Below, one piece after another: positions 1 to 5,625 of a DNA stretch of 6,266 nucleotides; the stretch's first letter is position 1, and every line of letters starts with the position of its first letter. The notes under the pieces are model-generated. The model did no database searches, was not told the DNA's origin, and worked only from the letters and a program-made list of their open reading frames with translations. The DNA is from Candidatus Omnitrophota bacterium (GTDB taxonomy: Bacteria > Omnitrophota > Gorgyraeia > JAHIPI01), in NCBI GenBank assembly GCA_030616695.1, contig JAUWWU010000059.1, positions 1 to 6,266 on the forward strand, in the 5' to 3' direction. The position numbers were made by a program, and so were the translations under genes.

Positions 1-63
1 CCCGGTTATCCCTTTGAGGAAGAATATCCCTGGGACAGCCTCCTTGACACAATAGAGGAATAA
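1..63 (+). CDS. C-terminal end of an unidentified protein (partial)
   Basis: The window opens inside a reading frame that runs from base 1 to a TAA at 61-63 and gives 20 residues ending in PWDSLLDTIEE. The tail is acidic and rich in Pro and aromatic residues (two Tyr, one Phe and one Trp in 20 residues). It ends 12 bp before the start of the next gene, which has its own AGAGG ribosome site, so a shared transcript is likely. The frame is supported by this clean stop and tight spacing and not by any recognised motif. The fragment is too short to assign a family, and the start lies outside the window. Confidence 0.55.
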   Translation, partial: PGYPFEEEYPWDSLLDTIEE

Positions 64-75
64 AAAAGAGGCAAT

Positions 76-300
76 ATGAAGGCATTTTTTGTAGGACTGA
101 TATTTTTGATATTGACTTTTATATTAGCGGGCCTCGGGTTATTACTGTATCCGCTTATGTCCGTACTGGGTTTCTTGCTGTGTTTTGTTCTGATGTTTGT
201 TTTCGTAATCTTCGGGATATGGTTATTGGGCAAATTGATCATTCTTGTATGGGAGGCATTGAGGCCTAAGCGGGAAGAAAAGCAGAAGGATAAGGTATGA
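76..300 (+). CDS. Small hydrophobic inner-membrane protein, two predicted helices
   Basis: This 74-residue protein is not recognised as a known family. Almost all of residues 4-60 are hydrophobic. They form two likely membrane spans, about 4-25 and 29-56, with a short Tyr-Pro break near residues 25-26. The last 12-15 residues (RPKREEKQKDKV) are strongly charged and mostly basic, so this tail is probably cytoplasmic. The ATG is preceded by AGAGG at 67-71, four bases away. The TGA stop overlaps the ATG of the next gene (ATGA at 297-300), which implies translational coupling with the exported BamE-like protein downstream. A role at the membrane together with that protein is plausible but is inference only. 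The composition also resembles small holin-like or PspC-like membrane proteins, but no motif supports either. Confidence 0.75.
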   Translation: MKAFFVGLIFLILTFILAGLGLLLYPLMSVLGFLLCFVLMFVFVIFGIWLLGKLIILVWEALRPKREEKQKDKV

Positions 301-686
301 GAAAATATATAACGATAATATTATGCGCCGCCGTATTGATGCCGCTTGCCGGCAGGTGTGCGCATGCCGACCTCAAGACACTGATGAGGGTAGGCAAAAG
401 CCAGGCCGAGATCGCAAAGGCCTTAAAAAAGGAAACCAAAAATTACAATAGGGTCAAAAAGGCTATAGGTAAAGGCAAGCTTAAAGAAGGCATGCCGGCA
501 GATAAAATACTGAAAAGATACGGAGCGCCTATTATAGATATATATGACGAGAAAAGGAATGCCTACAAGTGGCTATATATGCCTGCAACATCCACTCACT
601 TTGAAGGGGAGAAATTGTATCTTTTTATAGATGAAGAGGACAACTTAGTTGGCTGGAAGCTGTTAGGACAGGAGGAAGAAAACTAA
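297..686 (+). CDS. Exported BamE/SmpA-like small protein
   Basis: This 129-aa protein has a clear N-terminal signal peptide: basic MRK, a hydrophobic core at about 5-18, and a probable signal peptidase I site AHA|D after residue 24. Cys21 lies nearby, but the residue before it is Arg, so this is not a proper lipobox. A Lys-rich helical stretch follows (about 27-63). The C-terminal half (about 64-123) then has the BamE/SmpA-OmlA layout: a GMPADKILKRYGAP segment (65-78) like the family's G-x-T-x-x-E-V-x-x-x-L-G-x-P, a Trp-Leu-Tyr strand (92-94), and a strand-turn-strand ending in an acidic turn (112-115) and GWKL. BamE helps outer-membrane beta-barrel assembly, but this fold is also used by unrelated periplasmic proteins, so the role is open. 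Ribosome site AAGGA at 286-290 lies six bases before the ATG. The start overlaps the stop of the upstream membrane-protein gene. Confidence 0.72.
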   Translation: MRKYITIILCAAVLMPLAGRCAHADLKTLMRVGKSQAEIAKALKKETKNYNRVKKAIGKGKLKEGMPADKILKRYGAPIIDIYDEKRNAYKWLYMPATSTHFEGEKLYLFIDEEDNLVGWKLLGQEEEN

Positions 687-861
687 CTTTTTGAAACATT
701 AACCCACGTAACTCTTTTCCACGCAACATGTTATAGACAGTTAAAAAATAGAGACACCCCACCCCCTTTTATTTCAATAGATTATATGATATACTTATAT
801 TTAAGGAGGTATTTTTTTTCTATCTTATTGTACCCACTTAGAAAGCGGTCTGGAGACTCTT
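687..861. other. 175-bp intergenic region upstream of the PilZ gene
   Basis: No convincing gene is present. In order, it holds an A-rich then C-rich tract (741-770, containing GAGACACCCCACCCCC), an AT-rich extended -10 region (about 781-798), a perfect Shine-Dalgarno AAGGAGGT (803-810) with no start codon at usable distance, a run of eight T (812-819), and the GGAG at 852-855 that probably serves the PilZ gene. I see no stem of terminator strength after the BamE-like gene, although the T-run could end a weak one. Confidence 0.6.
767..795 (+). promoter_or_regulatory. Probable promoter of the PilZ gene (extended -10)
   Basis: TATACT at 790-795 is preceded by TG one base upstream (787-788), giving the extended -10 form TGnTATACT. 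The expected -35 position, 17 bp upstream, is TTTTAT (767-772), a poor match that an extended -10 can tolerate. The start point would fall near 801-803, leaving a leader of about 60 nt before the ATG at 862. A second overlapping -10-like hexamer, TATGAT, sits at 785-790. The call is inference from consensus. Confidence 0.42.
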
Positions 862-1272
862 ATGGAGCCGAATGCTATTCCAAATGAGTGGCTTGCTGCC
901 TACAAGGCGGATAGGTGCATGAAAATGCCGTCGTACAAAGGGAGAGAAAGAAGAAGGTTCCCGCGGTTTAATAAAAAACTCCGAGTCAAATATGAGTTTA
1001 ACGAGCAATATAATATAACCTCTTCAATAAACATAAGCCGGGGCGGTTTTTTGATCAGGTCAAAATCGCCCGTTCCCGTTCATTCTTGTATCGTAGCCAG
1101 GATAGAACTGCCTACATCGCGCGAGGATATTATTATAACGTCAAGAGTAGTCAGGCTGGAGAGGATAAAGAAGAAGGATATTTACCTTATAGCTGTCAAT
1201 TTTATCAGTATGGCTGCCAGGGATAACATAAGACTGGCAGAATTCATCAGATCTTTTAAGGACCCTTCTTAA
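862..1272 (+). CDS. PilZ-domain protein, probable c-di-GMP receptor
   Basis: This 136-aa protein carries both PilZ signature motifs. The first is the Arg-rich switch RERRRFPR (28-35, RxxxR at 31-35). About 20 residues later comes NISRGGFLI (57-65, matching [D/N]-x-S-x-x-G). The remaining beta-barrel strands follow to about residue 118, then a short C-terminal helix. In known PilZ proteins these motifs bind cyclic di-GMP and pass the signal to motility, exopolysaccharide or surface-attachment machinery. Here the domain stands alone with no output domain, so it would act through a partner. The chosen ATG has GGAG at 852-855 with six bases of spacing. ATG codons at 919 and 925 (residues 20 and 22) are alternatives that would put the RxxxR motif nearer the N terminus, as is common in the family. 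The TAA stop shares bases with the pckG stop on the other strand. Confidence 0.9.
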   Translation: MEPNAIPNEWLAAYKADRCMKMPSYKGRERRRFPRFNKKLRVKYEFNEQYNITSSINISRGGFLIRSKSPVPVHSCIVARIELPTSREDIIITSRVVRLERIKKKDIYLIAVNFISMAARDNIRLAEFIRSFKDPS

Positions 1273-3155
1273 GCAGAGCCCTTCCCTAAGAATACCGCCG
1301 GAGCCACATAATCCCCATATTTTGCTTTTGCCTCCAACAGTCTCTTTTTCTGTTTTTCCAGGGCATCGAAGAGGGCGGCCGGCGCGTCGGCAACATCTTT
1401 CTTGTATATATCAATGATCCTGTCTATCTTTGCCAGGAATTCCTGAATCCTTAAAGTGAACTGTTTTGCATAATCCTCTTCAGAATAATTTTCCTTCAAT
1501 ACGTCTTTAAAGATTTTTTTGAGGTCCTCATATTTCGGGATATAGCCGACAGGTGTCTTAATGGCATCGACGTCACCGTTTGTGCGTAATTCCATCCATT
1601 TTACCCATACACGCTTATCGTGCATCCTTGTAAGATACTTGCTGTTTTTATCTTTAATAAAATAATTGACGGCAAATATAACGGGCGGATTATCCGCGCC
1701 TTTTATGATATTAAGATTATCATTTATATACTTTCCGATAGGCACCGAGAGAAAGTCGAGATTGGACATGGGGTTGAATTTTCTTACTCCTGCCTTACCC
1801 AAAGTCGCCGCAGTTGTTTCGGACTCCAGTGTGGCGCCCATAGTCAGTATGCCGTGATTCCAGTCAAATGCCTGGCGGACAGGCACCGATGTATCCGAAT
1901 CCCTGCCGCCGTATAAAACGCCCTTTATCTCCACTCCTTCGGGCTTTTCCAGGTTACCGTCGCAATTCTTTAATTCCTTAAGCCGTATCGTATATCTCGC
2001 GTTACCGTGAGAATGCGTTATTTCTTTGCCGTTTTTATCCTTTTTGCCTTTCAGCCATTTACCGGAATAGTTTATTCCTTCATCGGGGATTTCTCTGCCG
2101 TCGCCCATCCAGTAGGGGGTGCCGTCTTTTACGAGTACATTTGAGAATATGACCTCCCTGGGGGATGTCAGGGCCTCCCATATAAGAGGGTCATCTTTCG
2201 GGTTTACATCGCGTATAATACCGAATATGCCGCGCTCTACGTTAACGGCGCGGATATTTCCTTCTATTCTCCTGAAATACGCTATATCGTCGCCTACGAT
2301 ACGTTCGCCCTTTATCATTGCAGTGGAAGTCTTGCCGCATGCGCTCGGAAAGGCACCCGTAAAATAGGTTACACGTCCGCCCGGGCCGTTGATGCCCATA
2401 ATAAACATGTGCTCGGTCAGCCAGCCTTCTTTCGATGCCTTCTGTATGGCAAGGCGCATTGCCAGTTTCTTAAGCCCGATGGTATTTCCGCCATATTGGG
2501 TATTTGTACTATAGACCGTGTTTCCCCTGAGGTCTATATATACCCTGCGTTTATCTATATTTTTACTTACGCCGTTTTCCAATTCACCGGCAGAGTGGAG
2601 AAACTTAAAGAATTCCCCGGAAGCGGCGGCTTTCTTAAATTCTTCGTAACCCCTCCGGTAAAGGATGCTTTCGGAATGGGCGACATACGAGGAATCCGTT
2701 ATCTGAACGGCAGGGATTGAGAATTGCGAGTCGGTCGGCCCCAGGCAGAAGAAGCAGATATACGCTTCTTTGCCTTTCATGATGTTATCAAGGTAGCCGT
2801 ATATTTCCTTAAGTCCTTTATCTCTGCCCAGGGAATTGATATTGGCCCCGAGCTTTAAATCGGGAGGGAGGAGAAGTTTTGTGTTCTCTTTATCCCTGGC
2901 CTGGTCGTGATATCCGTCAAAATGGATGGTGTGCCCGGAAATCTTAAGTTTTTTTTCCTCGCCGTTTTCTATCGTCTTCTGCCTGATATATTCGGCATCC
3001 TTGTCCAGATCCGTGCGTATAAAAAGAGAATCCGGATTGCACAATTCTGCATACTGCGCGATGAATTCATTTAAATCCGGGTTATTGAGCGCTATAATGG
3101 CCTCATAACCCCTTTTTGAACACTTTGCCTTTAATGACCCCACCCCTTTTTTCAT
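1269..3155 (-). CDS. pckG: Phosphoenolpyruvate carboxykinase (GTP)
   Basis: This 628-aa cytosolic enzyme catalyses oxaloacetate + GTP to PEP + GDP + CO2, the entry step of gluconeogenesis; in some anaerobes it runs in the carboxylating direction. Visible family hallmarks are the substrate-side YGGN (221-224) followed by the Lys pair 229-230, His249 in TEHMFIMGI, the P-loop GAFPSACGKTS (267-277), the second nucleotide/metal motif VGDDIAYF (287-294), and FDWNHGILTMGATLESE (430-446). The metal ligands of the family map to Lys229/230, His249 and Asp289/290, so the active site looks intact. The last P-loop residue is Ser where most bacterial and animal enzymes have Asn. The sequence flavour (CFFCLGPTDSQFSIPA, KDKNSKYLTRMHDKRVW) and the length fit the long type known from Thermococcales better than the usual bacterial form. 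The start ATG has only a modest AGAGG 13 bases upstream. The N terminus (MKKGVGSLKAK) is basic and variable. The gene is divergent from the treT-like gene and convergent with the PilZ gene. Confidence 0.96.
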   Translation of the reverse strand: MKKGVGSLKAKCSKRGYEAIIALNNPDLNEFIAQYAELCNPDSLFIRTDLDKDAEYIRQKTIENGEEKKLKISGHTIHFDGYHDQARDKENTKLLLPPDLKLGANINSLGRDKGLKEIYGYLDNIMKGKEAYICFFCLGPTDSQFSIPAVQITDSSYVAHSESILYRRGYEEFKKAAASGEFFKFLHSAGELENGVSKNIDKRRVYIDLRGNTVYSTNTQYGGNTIGLKKLAMRLAIQKASKEGWLTEHMFIMGINGPGGRVTYFTGAFPSACGKTSTAMIKGERIVGDDIAYFRRIEGNIRAVNVERGIFGIIRDVNPKDDPLIWEALTSPREVIFSNVLVKDGTPYWMGDGREIPDEGINYSGKWLKGKKDKNGKEITHSHGNARYTIRLKELKNCDGNLEKPEGVEIKGVLYGGRDSDTSVPVRQAFDWNHGILTMGATLESETTAATLGKAGVRKFNPMSNLDFLSVPIGKYINDNLNIIKGADNPPVIFAVNYFIKDKNSKYLTRMHDKRVWVKWMELRTNGDVDAIKTPVGYIPKYEDLKKIFKDVLKENYSEEDYAKQFTLRIQEFLAKIDRIIDIYKKDVADAPAALFDALEKQKKRLLEAKAKYGDYVAPAVFLGKGSA

Positions 3156-3189
3156 ATTGCTGCTTTTTCCTCTTTTTAGATTGGGAGTA

Positions 3190-3218
3190 ATTATACCACA
3201 TCACCCTTTCTATGTCAC
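3190..3218 (-). promoter_or_regulatory. pckG promoter
   Basis: On the minus strand, GTGACA (3213-3218) is separated by exactly 17 bp from TATAAT (3190-3195), and TG one base upstream of the -10 gives an extended -10. The predicted start point near 3183 leaves a leader of about 28 nt before the ATG at 3155. The -35 hexamer lies in the centre of a perfect 19-bp palindrome, so a protein bound there should block RNA polymerase. Confidence 0.72.
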
Positions 3219-3225
3219 ATAGAAA
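3207..3225. promoter_or_regulatory. Perfect 19-bp palindrome, candidate operator
   Basis: TTTCTATGTCACATAGAAA consists of two perfect 9-bp arms (3207-3215 and 3217-3225) around a single C. It covers the -35 box of pckG and is centred about 68 bp upstream of the predicted treT-like start point. The size and symmetry fit a dimeric helix-turn-helix regulator. The regulator's identity cannot be read from the sequence. The site is not a CRP or FNR consensus, although TGTCACA at the core is loosely CRP-like. Confidence 0.6.
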
Positions 3226-3226
3226 A

Positions 3227-3240
3227 TGCGATATGCGATA
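3227..3240 (+). repeat. Tandem 7-bp repeat upstream of the treT-like promoter
   Basis: TGCGATA occurs twice head to tail (3227-3233 and 3234-3240), ending eight bases before the -35 box of the treT-like gene and starting one base after the 19-bp palindrome. The placement suits an activator or a secondary operator. With only two short copies, chance cannot be ruled out. Confidence 0.4.
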
Positions 3241-3248
3241 AAAAAGGC

Positions 3249-3277
3249 TTGCAGCGCCTAATATTTATATGTATAAT
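3249..3277 (+). promoter_or_regulatory. Promoter of the treT-like gene
   Basis: TTGCAG (3249-3254) and TATAAT (3272-3277) are spaced by 17 bp, a strong sigma70-type match. The predicted start point near 3284 leaves a leader of only about 13 nt, just enough to carry the AAAGGAG ribosome site. It faces away from the pckG promoter. Confidence 0.72.
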
Positions 3278-3283
3278 TATGGC

Positions 3284-3290
3284 AAAGGAG
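3284..3290 (+). promoter_or_regulatory. Ribosome binding site fixing the treT-like start
   Basis: AAAGGAG is followed by six bases and then ATG at 3297. It decides the start against the in-frame TTG at 3249 (part of the -35 box) and ATG at 3279 (before the predicted transcription start), neither of which has a comparable site. Confidence 0.8.
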
Positions 3291-3296
3291 AAACAT

Positions 3297-4733
3297 ATGT
3301 TTGACGACAGGAGCAGAAAGTATAAAAACCAGTATGTATTACTGAAACCCGTTGACATAAAGAGATATGAGCCCTTTGTCGGAAAACATGCCATTGACGA
3401 ATTGAGATGGCTCGCCGAGCCGCTCAAGAATAAGGTATGGTCTAATATAAATTCCACGTTTGTCGGAGGCGGTGTGGCTGAGATGCTTCAAAGCGAAGTC
3501 CCTTTCGCGCGCGCATTAGGTATCGATTGCAGATGGTTTGTCATAGAGGGCAGCCAGAGTTTCTTCAGCGTTACCAAGAAGTTCCACAACTTGCTTCAGG
3601 GCCTGGACCAGGGCATAACACTTGAAGAAATATTCCACGCTTACCTTGATACGATAGACGAGAATACCAGAAACGTCAAAGTAGTGGGTCATATGGTGAC
3701 TGTGCACGACCCGCAGCCGGCCGCCATAATAATGAACGGAAACGTATACGGCCACATCGTCTGGCGCTGCCACATAGATACTTCAAACGCAAGCCGCAGG
3801 ATATGGAGATTCCTCCTTCCTTATATAAATCAGTATTGGGGTGCGATATTTACCACTGAGGAATTTATCAGGAGCCCTTTACAGATCCCGACATACGAAA
3901 TAAGCCCTTCAATAGACCCGCTCAGGGAGAAAAACAAGCATTATACGAAAAAGGAAGCTTTGGATATACTGCAAAGTTTATTGAATGAAAACAATATAGA
4001 CCCGCACCGGTCGATAGTACTGGCGGTTTCGCGTTTTGACATACACAAGAACCAGAAAAGCATCATCAAGTCCTTCAAGCTTCTTAAGGATAAAATGAAA
4101 AAAAAGAAGCCCCCTCAATTGGTGATTATAGGTAATTCCGCCACCGACGACCCTGAGGGTATTAAGATGTACGAACAGATAAAGGATGAAGCCGGCGACG
4201 ATAAGGATATACACCTGCTTCTGAACGTGAAGGATAACGACAGGGTAGTCGGCTCTTTTATGACTATCGCAGACTGTTTTGTCCATATATCCAGCAAGGA
4301 AGGATTCGGGCTTGTCGTCACTGAAGCAATGTGGCACGGCACGCCTGTTATCGGCAGTAAGGTCGGCGGCATAAAAAAGCAAGTAGTGCATAAACACAAC
4401 GGTTTCGCAGTCGAGCCCTTTGATTATGCAGACATAGCCAGGAATATGCAGACCTTGATTGAGGATAAGGCCATGCGGCGCGAACTGGGCAAAAACGCGA
4501 TAGAGTACGTAGGAAAGCATTTTCTCCTCCCGCAGATGCTTTACAAAGAGCTGCTTCTTATGAGATATTATCTTGAGATAGACAATAAGATCCCTCCTTT
4601 CAGGATCAATGACCTGACTTATAAAGAGATAAGCCAGGCCCTTTACGGCAGGACAGTGTGGCCCTTTTCAAGCGATGACCTCAAAAAACGCATCGAAGCT
4701 ATTATAGAAGGTTTTGAAGGTCTGAACGAATAA
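3297..4733 (+). CDS. treT: TreT-like trehalose synthase (GT4 glycosyltransferase)
   Basis: This 478-aa cytosolic GT-B enzyme is most like TreT, which transfers glucose from an NDP-glucose to free glucose to make trehalose, reversibly. The N-terminal domain has GGGVAEML (57-64), the family's HDPQP (137-141) and WRCHID (156-161). The C-terminal nucleotide-sugar domain has SRFDIHKNQ (245-253, with Arg246 and Lys251 placed to contact the donor phosphate) and EGFGLVVTEAMWHGTPVIG (335-353), the GT4 E-x7-E motif with Glu335 and Glu343. About 55 residues after the usual end (about 425-478) form an extra tail that I do not recognise. I chose the ATG at 3297 because AAAGGAG (3284-3290) sits six bases before it. 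The frame is open further upstream, but those starts (TTG 3249, ATG 3279) lie within the promoter or before the predicted start point. No sugar ABC transporter genes are adjacent, unlike Thermococcus treT. The exact donor and acceptor are inferred. A retaining trehalose phosphorylase-like activity is the main alternative. Confidence 0.85.
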   Translation: MFDDRSRKYKNQYVLLKPVDIKRYEPFVGKHAIDELRWLAEPLKNKVWSNINSTFVGGGVAEMLQSEVPFARALGIDCRWFVIEGSQSFFSVTKKFHNLLQGLDQGITLEEIFHAYLDTIDENTRNVKVVGHMVTVHDPQPAAIIMNGNVYGHIVWRCHIDTSNASRRIWRFLLPYINQYWGAIFTTEEFIRSPLQIPTYEISPSIDPLREKNKHYTKKEALDILQSLLNENNIDPHRSIVLAVSRFDIHKNQKSIIKSFKLLKDKMKKKKPPQLVIIGNSATDDPEGIKMYEQIKDEAGDDKDIHLLLNVKDNDRVVGSFMTIADCFVHISSKEGFGLVVTEAMWHGTPVIGSKVGGIKKQVVHKHNGFAVEPFDYADIARNMQTLIEDKAMRRELGKNAIEYVGKHFLLPQMLYKELLLMRYYLEIDNKIPPFRINDLTYKEISQALYGRTVWPFSSDDLKKRIEAIIEGFEGLNE

Positions 4734-4759
4734 CCATTCCCGCGCTCTTCCTAATTTCC

Positions 4760-4787
4760 TTGAATAAAAAGCCGATAGTGATATAAT
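4760..4787 (+). promoter_or_regulatory. uppP promoter, leaderless configuration
   Basis: TTGAAT (4760-4765), a 16-bp spacer and TATAAT (4782-4787), with TG one base before the -10 (4779-4780), make a near-ideal extended -10 promoter. The -10 ends nine bases before the uppP ATG at 4797, so transcription should begin about 2-4 bases before, or at, the start codon. No Shine-Dalgarno sequence is present in the intervening ACTTTTACT. Confidence 0.72.
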
Positions 4788-4796
4788 ACTTTTACT

Positions 4797-5606
4797 ATGA
4801 GCGTATTACATTCTGCTTTATCCGGAATAGTGCAGGGACTGACGGAGTTTCTACCTATCAGTAGTTCCGGGCACCTTGTTATCTTGCCCTGGATTTTTGG
4901 CTTGCAAACCCACCCGCTTGCCTTTGATATAATCCTGCATCTCGGGACATTTTTCGCGATTGTTATATATTTCAGGAAGGAATGGGTGCGGATTTTACGC
5001 GAGGGATTTTTAAGCATAAGGCAAAAAAACCTCGGAGGCTCCGTAGAAAGAAAACTCTTTTGGTGTATAGTCGTAGCGAGCCTGCCGATAGTCATTTTAG
5101 GCTCTATAATCGGGAAAGGGGTAGAGGAATATTTCAGAAATCCCATACTCGCCGCTGTTATGTTGGGAGTTTTCGGTATCCTCCTTTATATATCGGAATT
5201 ATACGGCAGAAAAAACAAGTCCTTAAAAGAGATCACGCTAAAGGCAGCTTTAATAATAGGCCTTTTTCAGATGCTCGCCATTATGCCCGGCGTCTCACGC
5301 TCCGGCGTTACGATAAGCGCGGCTTTAGTGCTTGGTATGAACCGCGAGAGTTCGGTGCGTTTTTCGTTTCTTATGGGCGCGCCGGTTATTTTTGTGGCGG
5401 CCTGCTATAGCATAATAAGCATAGGGAAAGTAGTAGGGCTTCTGACGTGGCCCGCACTTTTGGCGGGTTTCACCTTATCTTTTTTAAGCAGTATGATAGC
5501 GATACATTTTTTACTTAAGTTTATAAGGGCGCATTCATTTGTCCCCTTCACCATTTACAGGCTGGTATTATCGTTATTTATCATAATAGTATTCTTGGCC
5601 CGATAG
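4797..5606 (+). CDS. uppP: Undecaprenyl-diphosphate phosphatase (BacA/UppP family)
   Basis: This 269-aa integral inner-membrane enzyme removes one phosphate from undecaprenyl diphosphate. That regenerates the lipid carrier for peptidoglycan and other surface polymers, and extra copies of the family give bacitracin resistance. Both family signatures are intact: QGLTEFLPISSSGH (13-26, the [E/Q]xxxE motif with Gln13 and Glu17, plus the conserved Ser run and His26) and PGVSRSGVT (164-172, catalytic Arg168). Several hydrophobic helices fill the rest, and the length matches the family (about 265-280 aa). The N terminus begins just ahead of the first motif as in relatives, so the ATG is secure even though it has no ribosome site; its own promoter lies directly upstream. 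It ends 19 bp before the MATE transporter gene, probably its operon partner. Confidence 0.96.
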   Translation: MSVLHSALSGIVQGLTEFLPISSSGHLVILPWIFGLQTHPLAFDIILHLGTFFAIVIYFRKEWVRILREGFLSIRQKNLGGSVERKLFWCIVVASLPIVILGSIIGKGVEEYFRNPILAAVMLGVFGILLYISELYGRKNKSLKEITLKAALIIGLFQMLAIMPGVSRSGVTISAALVLGMNRESSVRFSFLMGAPVIFVAACYSIISIGKVVGLLTWPALLAGFTLSFLSSMIAIHFLLKFIRAHSFVPFTIYRLVLSLFIIIVFLAR

Positions 5607-5625
5607 CGCAGCAATAAGGGGAGAA

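Noticed and set aside
828..887. A 19-codon frame from TTG at 828 that could use the AAGGAGGT
   Set aside because: The spacing of 17 bases is too long for efficient initiation and the peptide has no recognisable features.
1620..1916. Plus-strand frames opposite pckG (also near 2119-2367, 2409-2720 and 2926-3108)
   Set aside because: They are antisense shadows of pckG with no independent ribosome sites or motifs.
3137..3152. ACCCCACCCC followed by a T-run, also seen at 756-770
   Set aside because: The shared exact part is only 10 bases and the copy at 3137 encodes the pckG N terminus, so chance similarity is the simplest reading.
3245..3259. Possible short hairpin AGGC/GCCT before the treT-like gene
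   Set aside because: The stem is only 4 bp and it is expected to lie upstream of the transcription start, overlapping the -35 box.
3249..3296. Upstream starts extending the treT-like protein by up to 16 residues
   Set aside because: The TTG is part of the -35 box and the ATG at 3279 precedes the predicted transcription start. AAAGGAG is placed for the ATG at 3297.
3978..4520. A 180-codon open frame on the minus strand inside the treT-like gene
   Set aside because: It lies wholly antisense to a well-recognised GT4 enzyme, has no family motif, and its composition follows the codon pattern of the opposite strand.
4734..4759. Possible terminator after the treT-like gene
   Set aside because: No inverted repeat followed by a T-run is visible. 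Read-through into uppP is possible.
4982..5410. A 142-codon plus-strand frame inside uppP
   Set aside because: It is an overlapping frame with an Arg/Lys-rich, motif-free translation, while the uppP frame carries all conserved residues.
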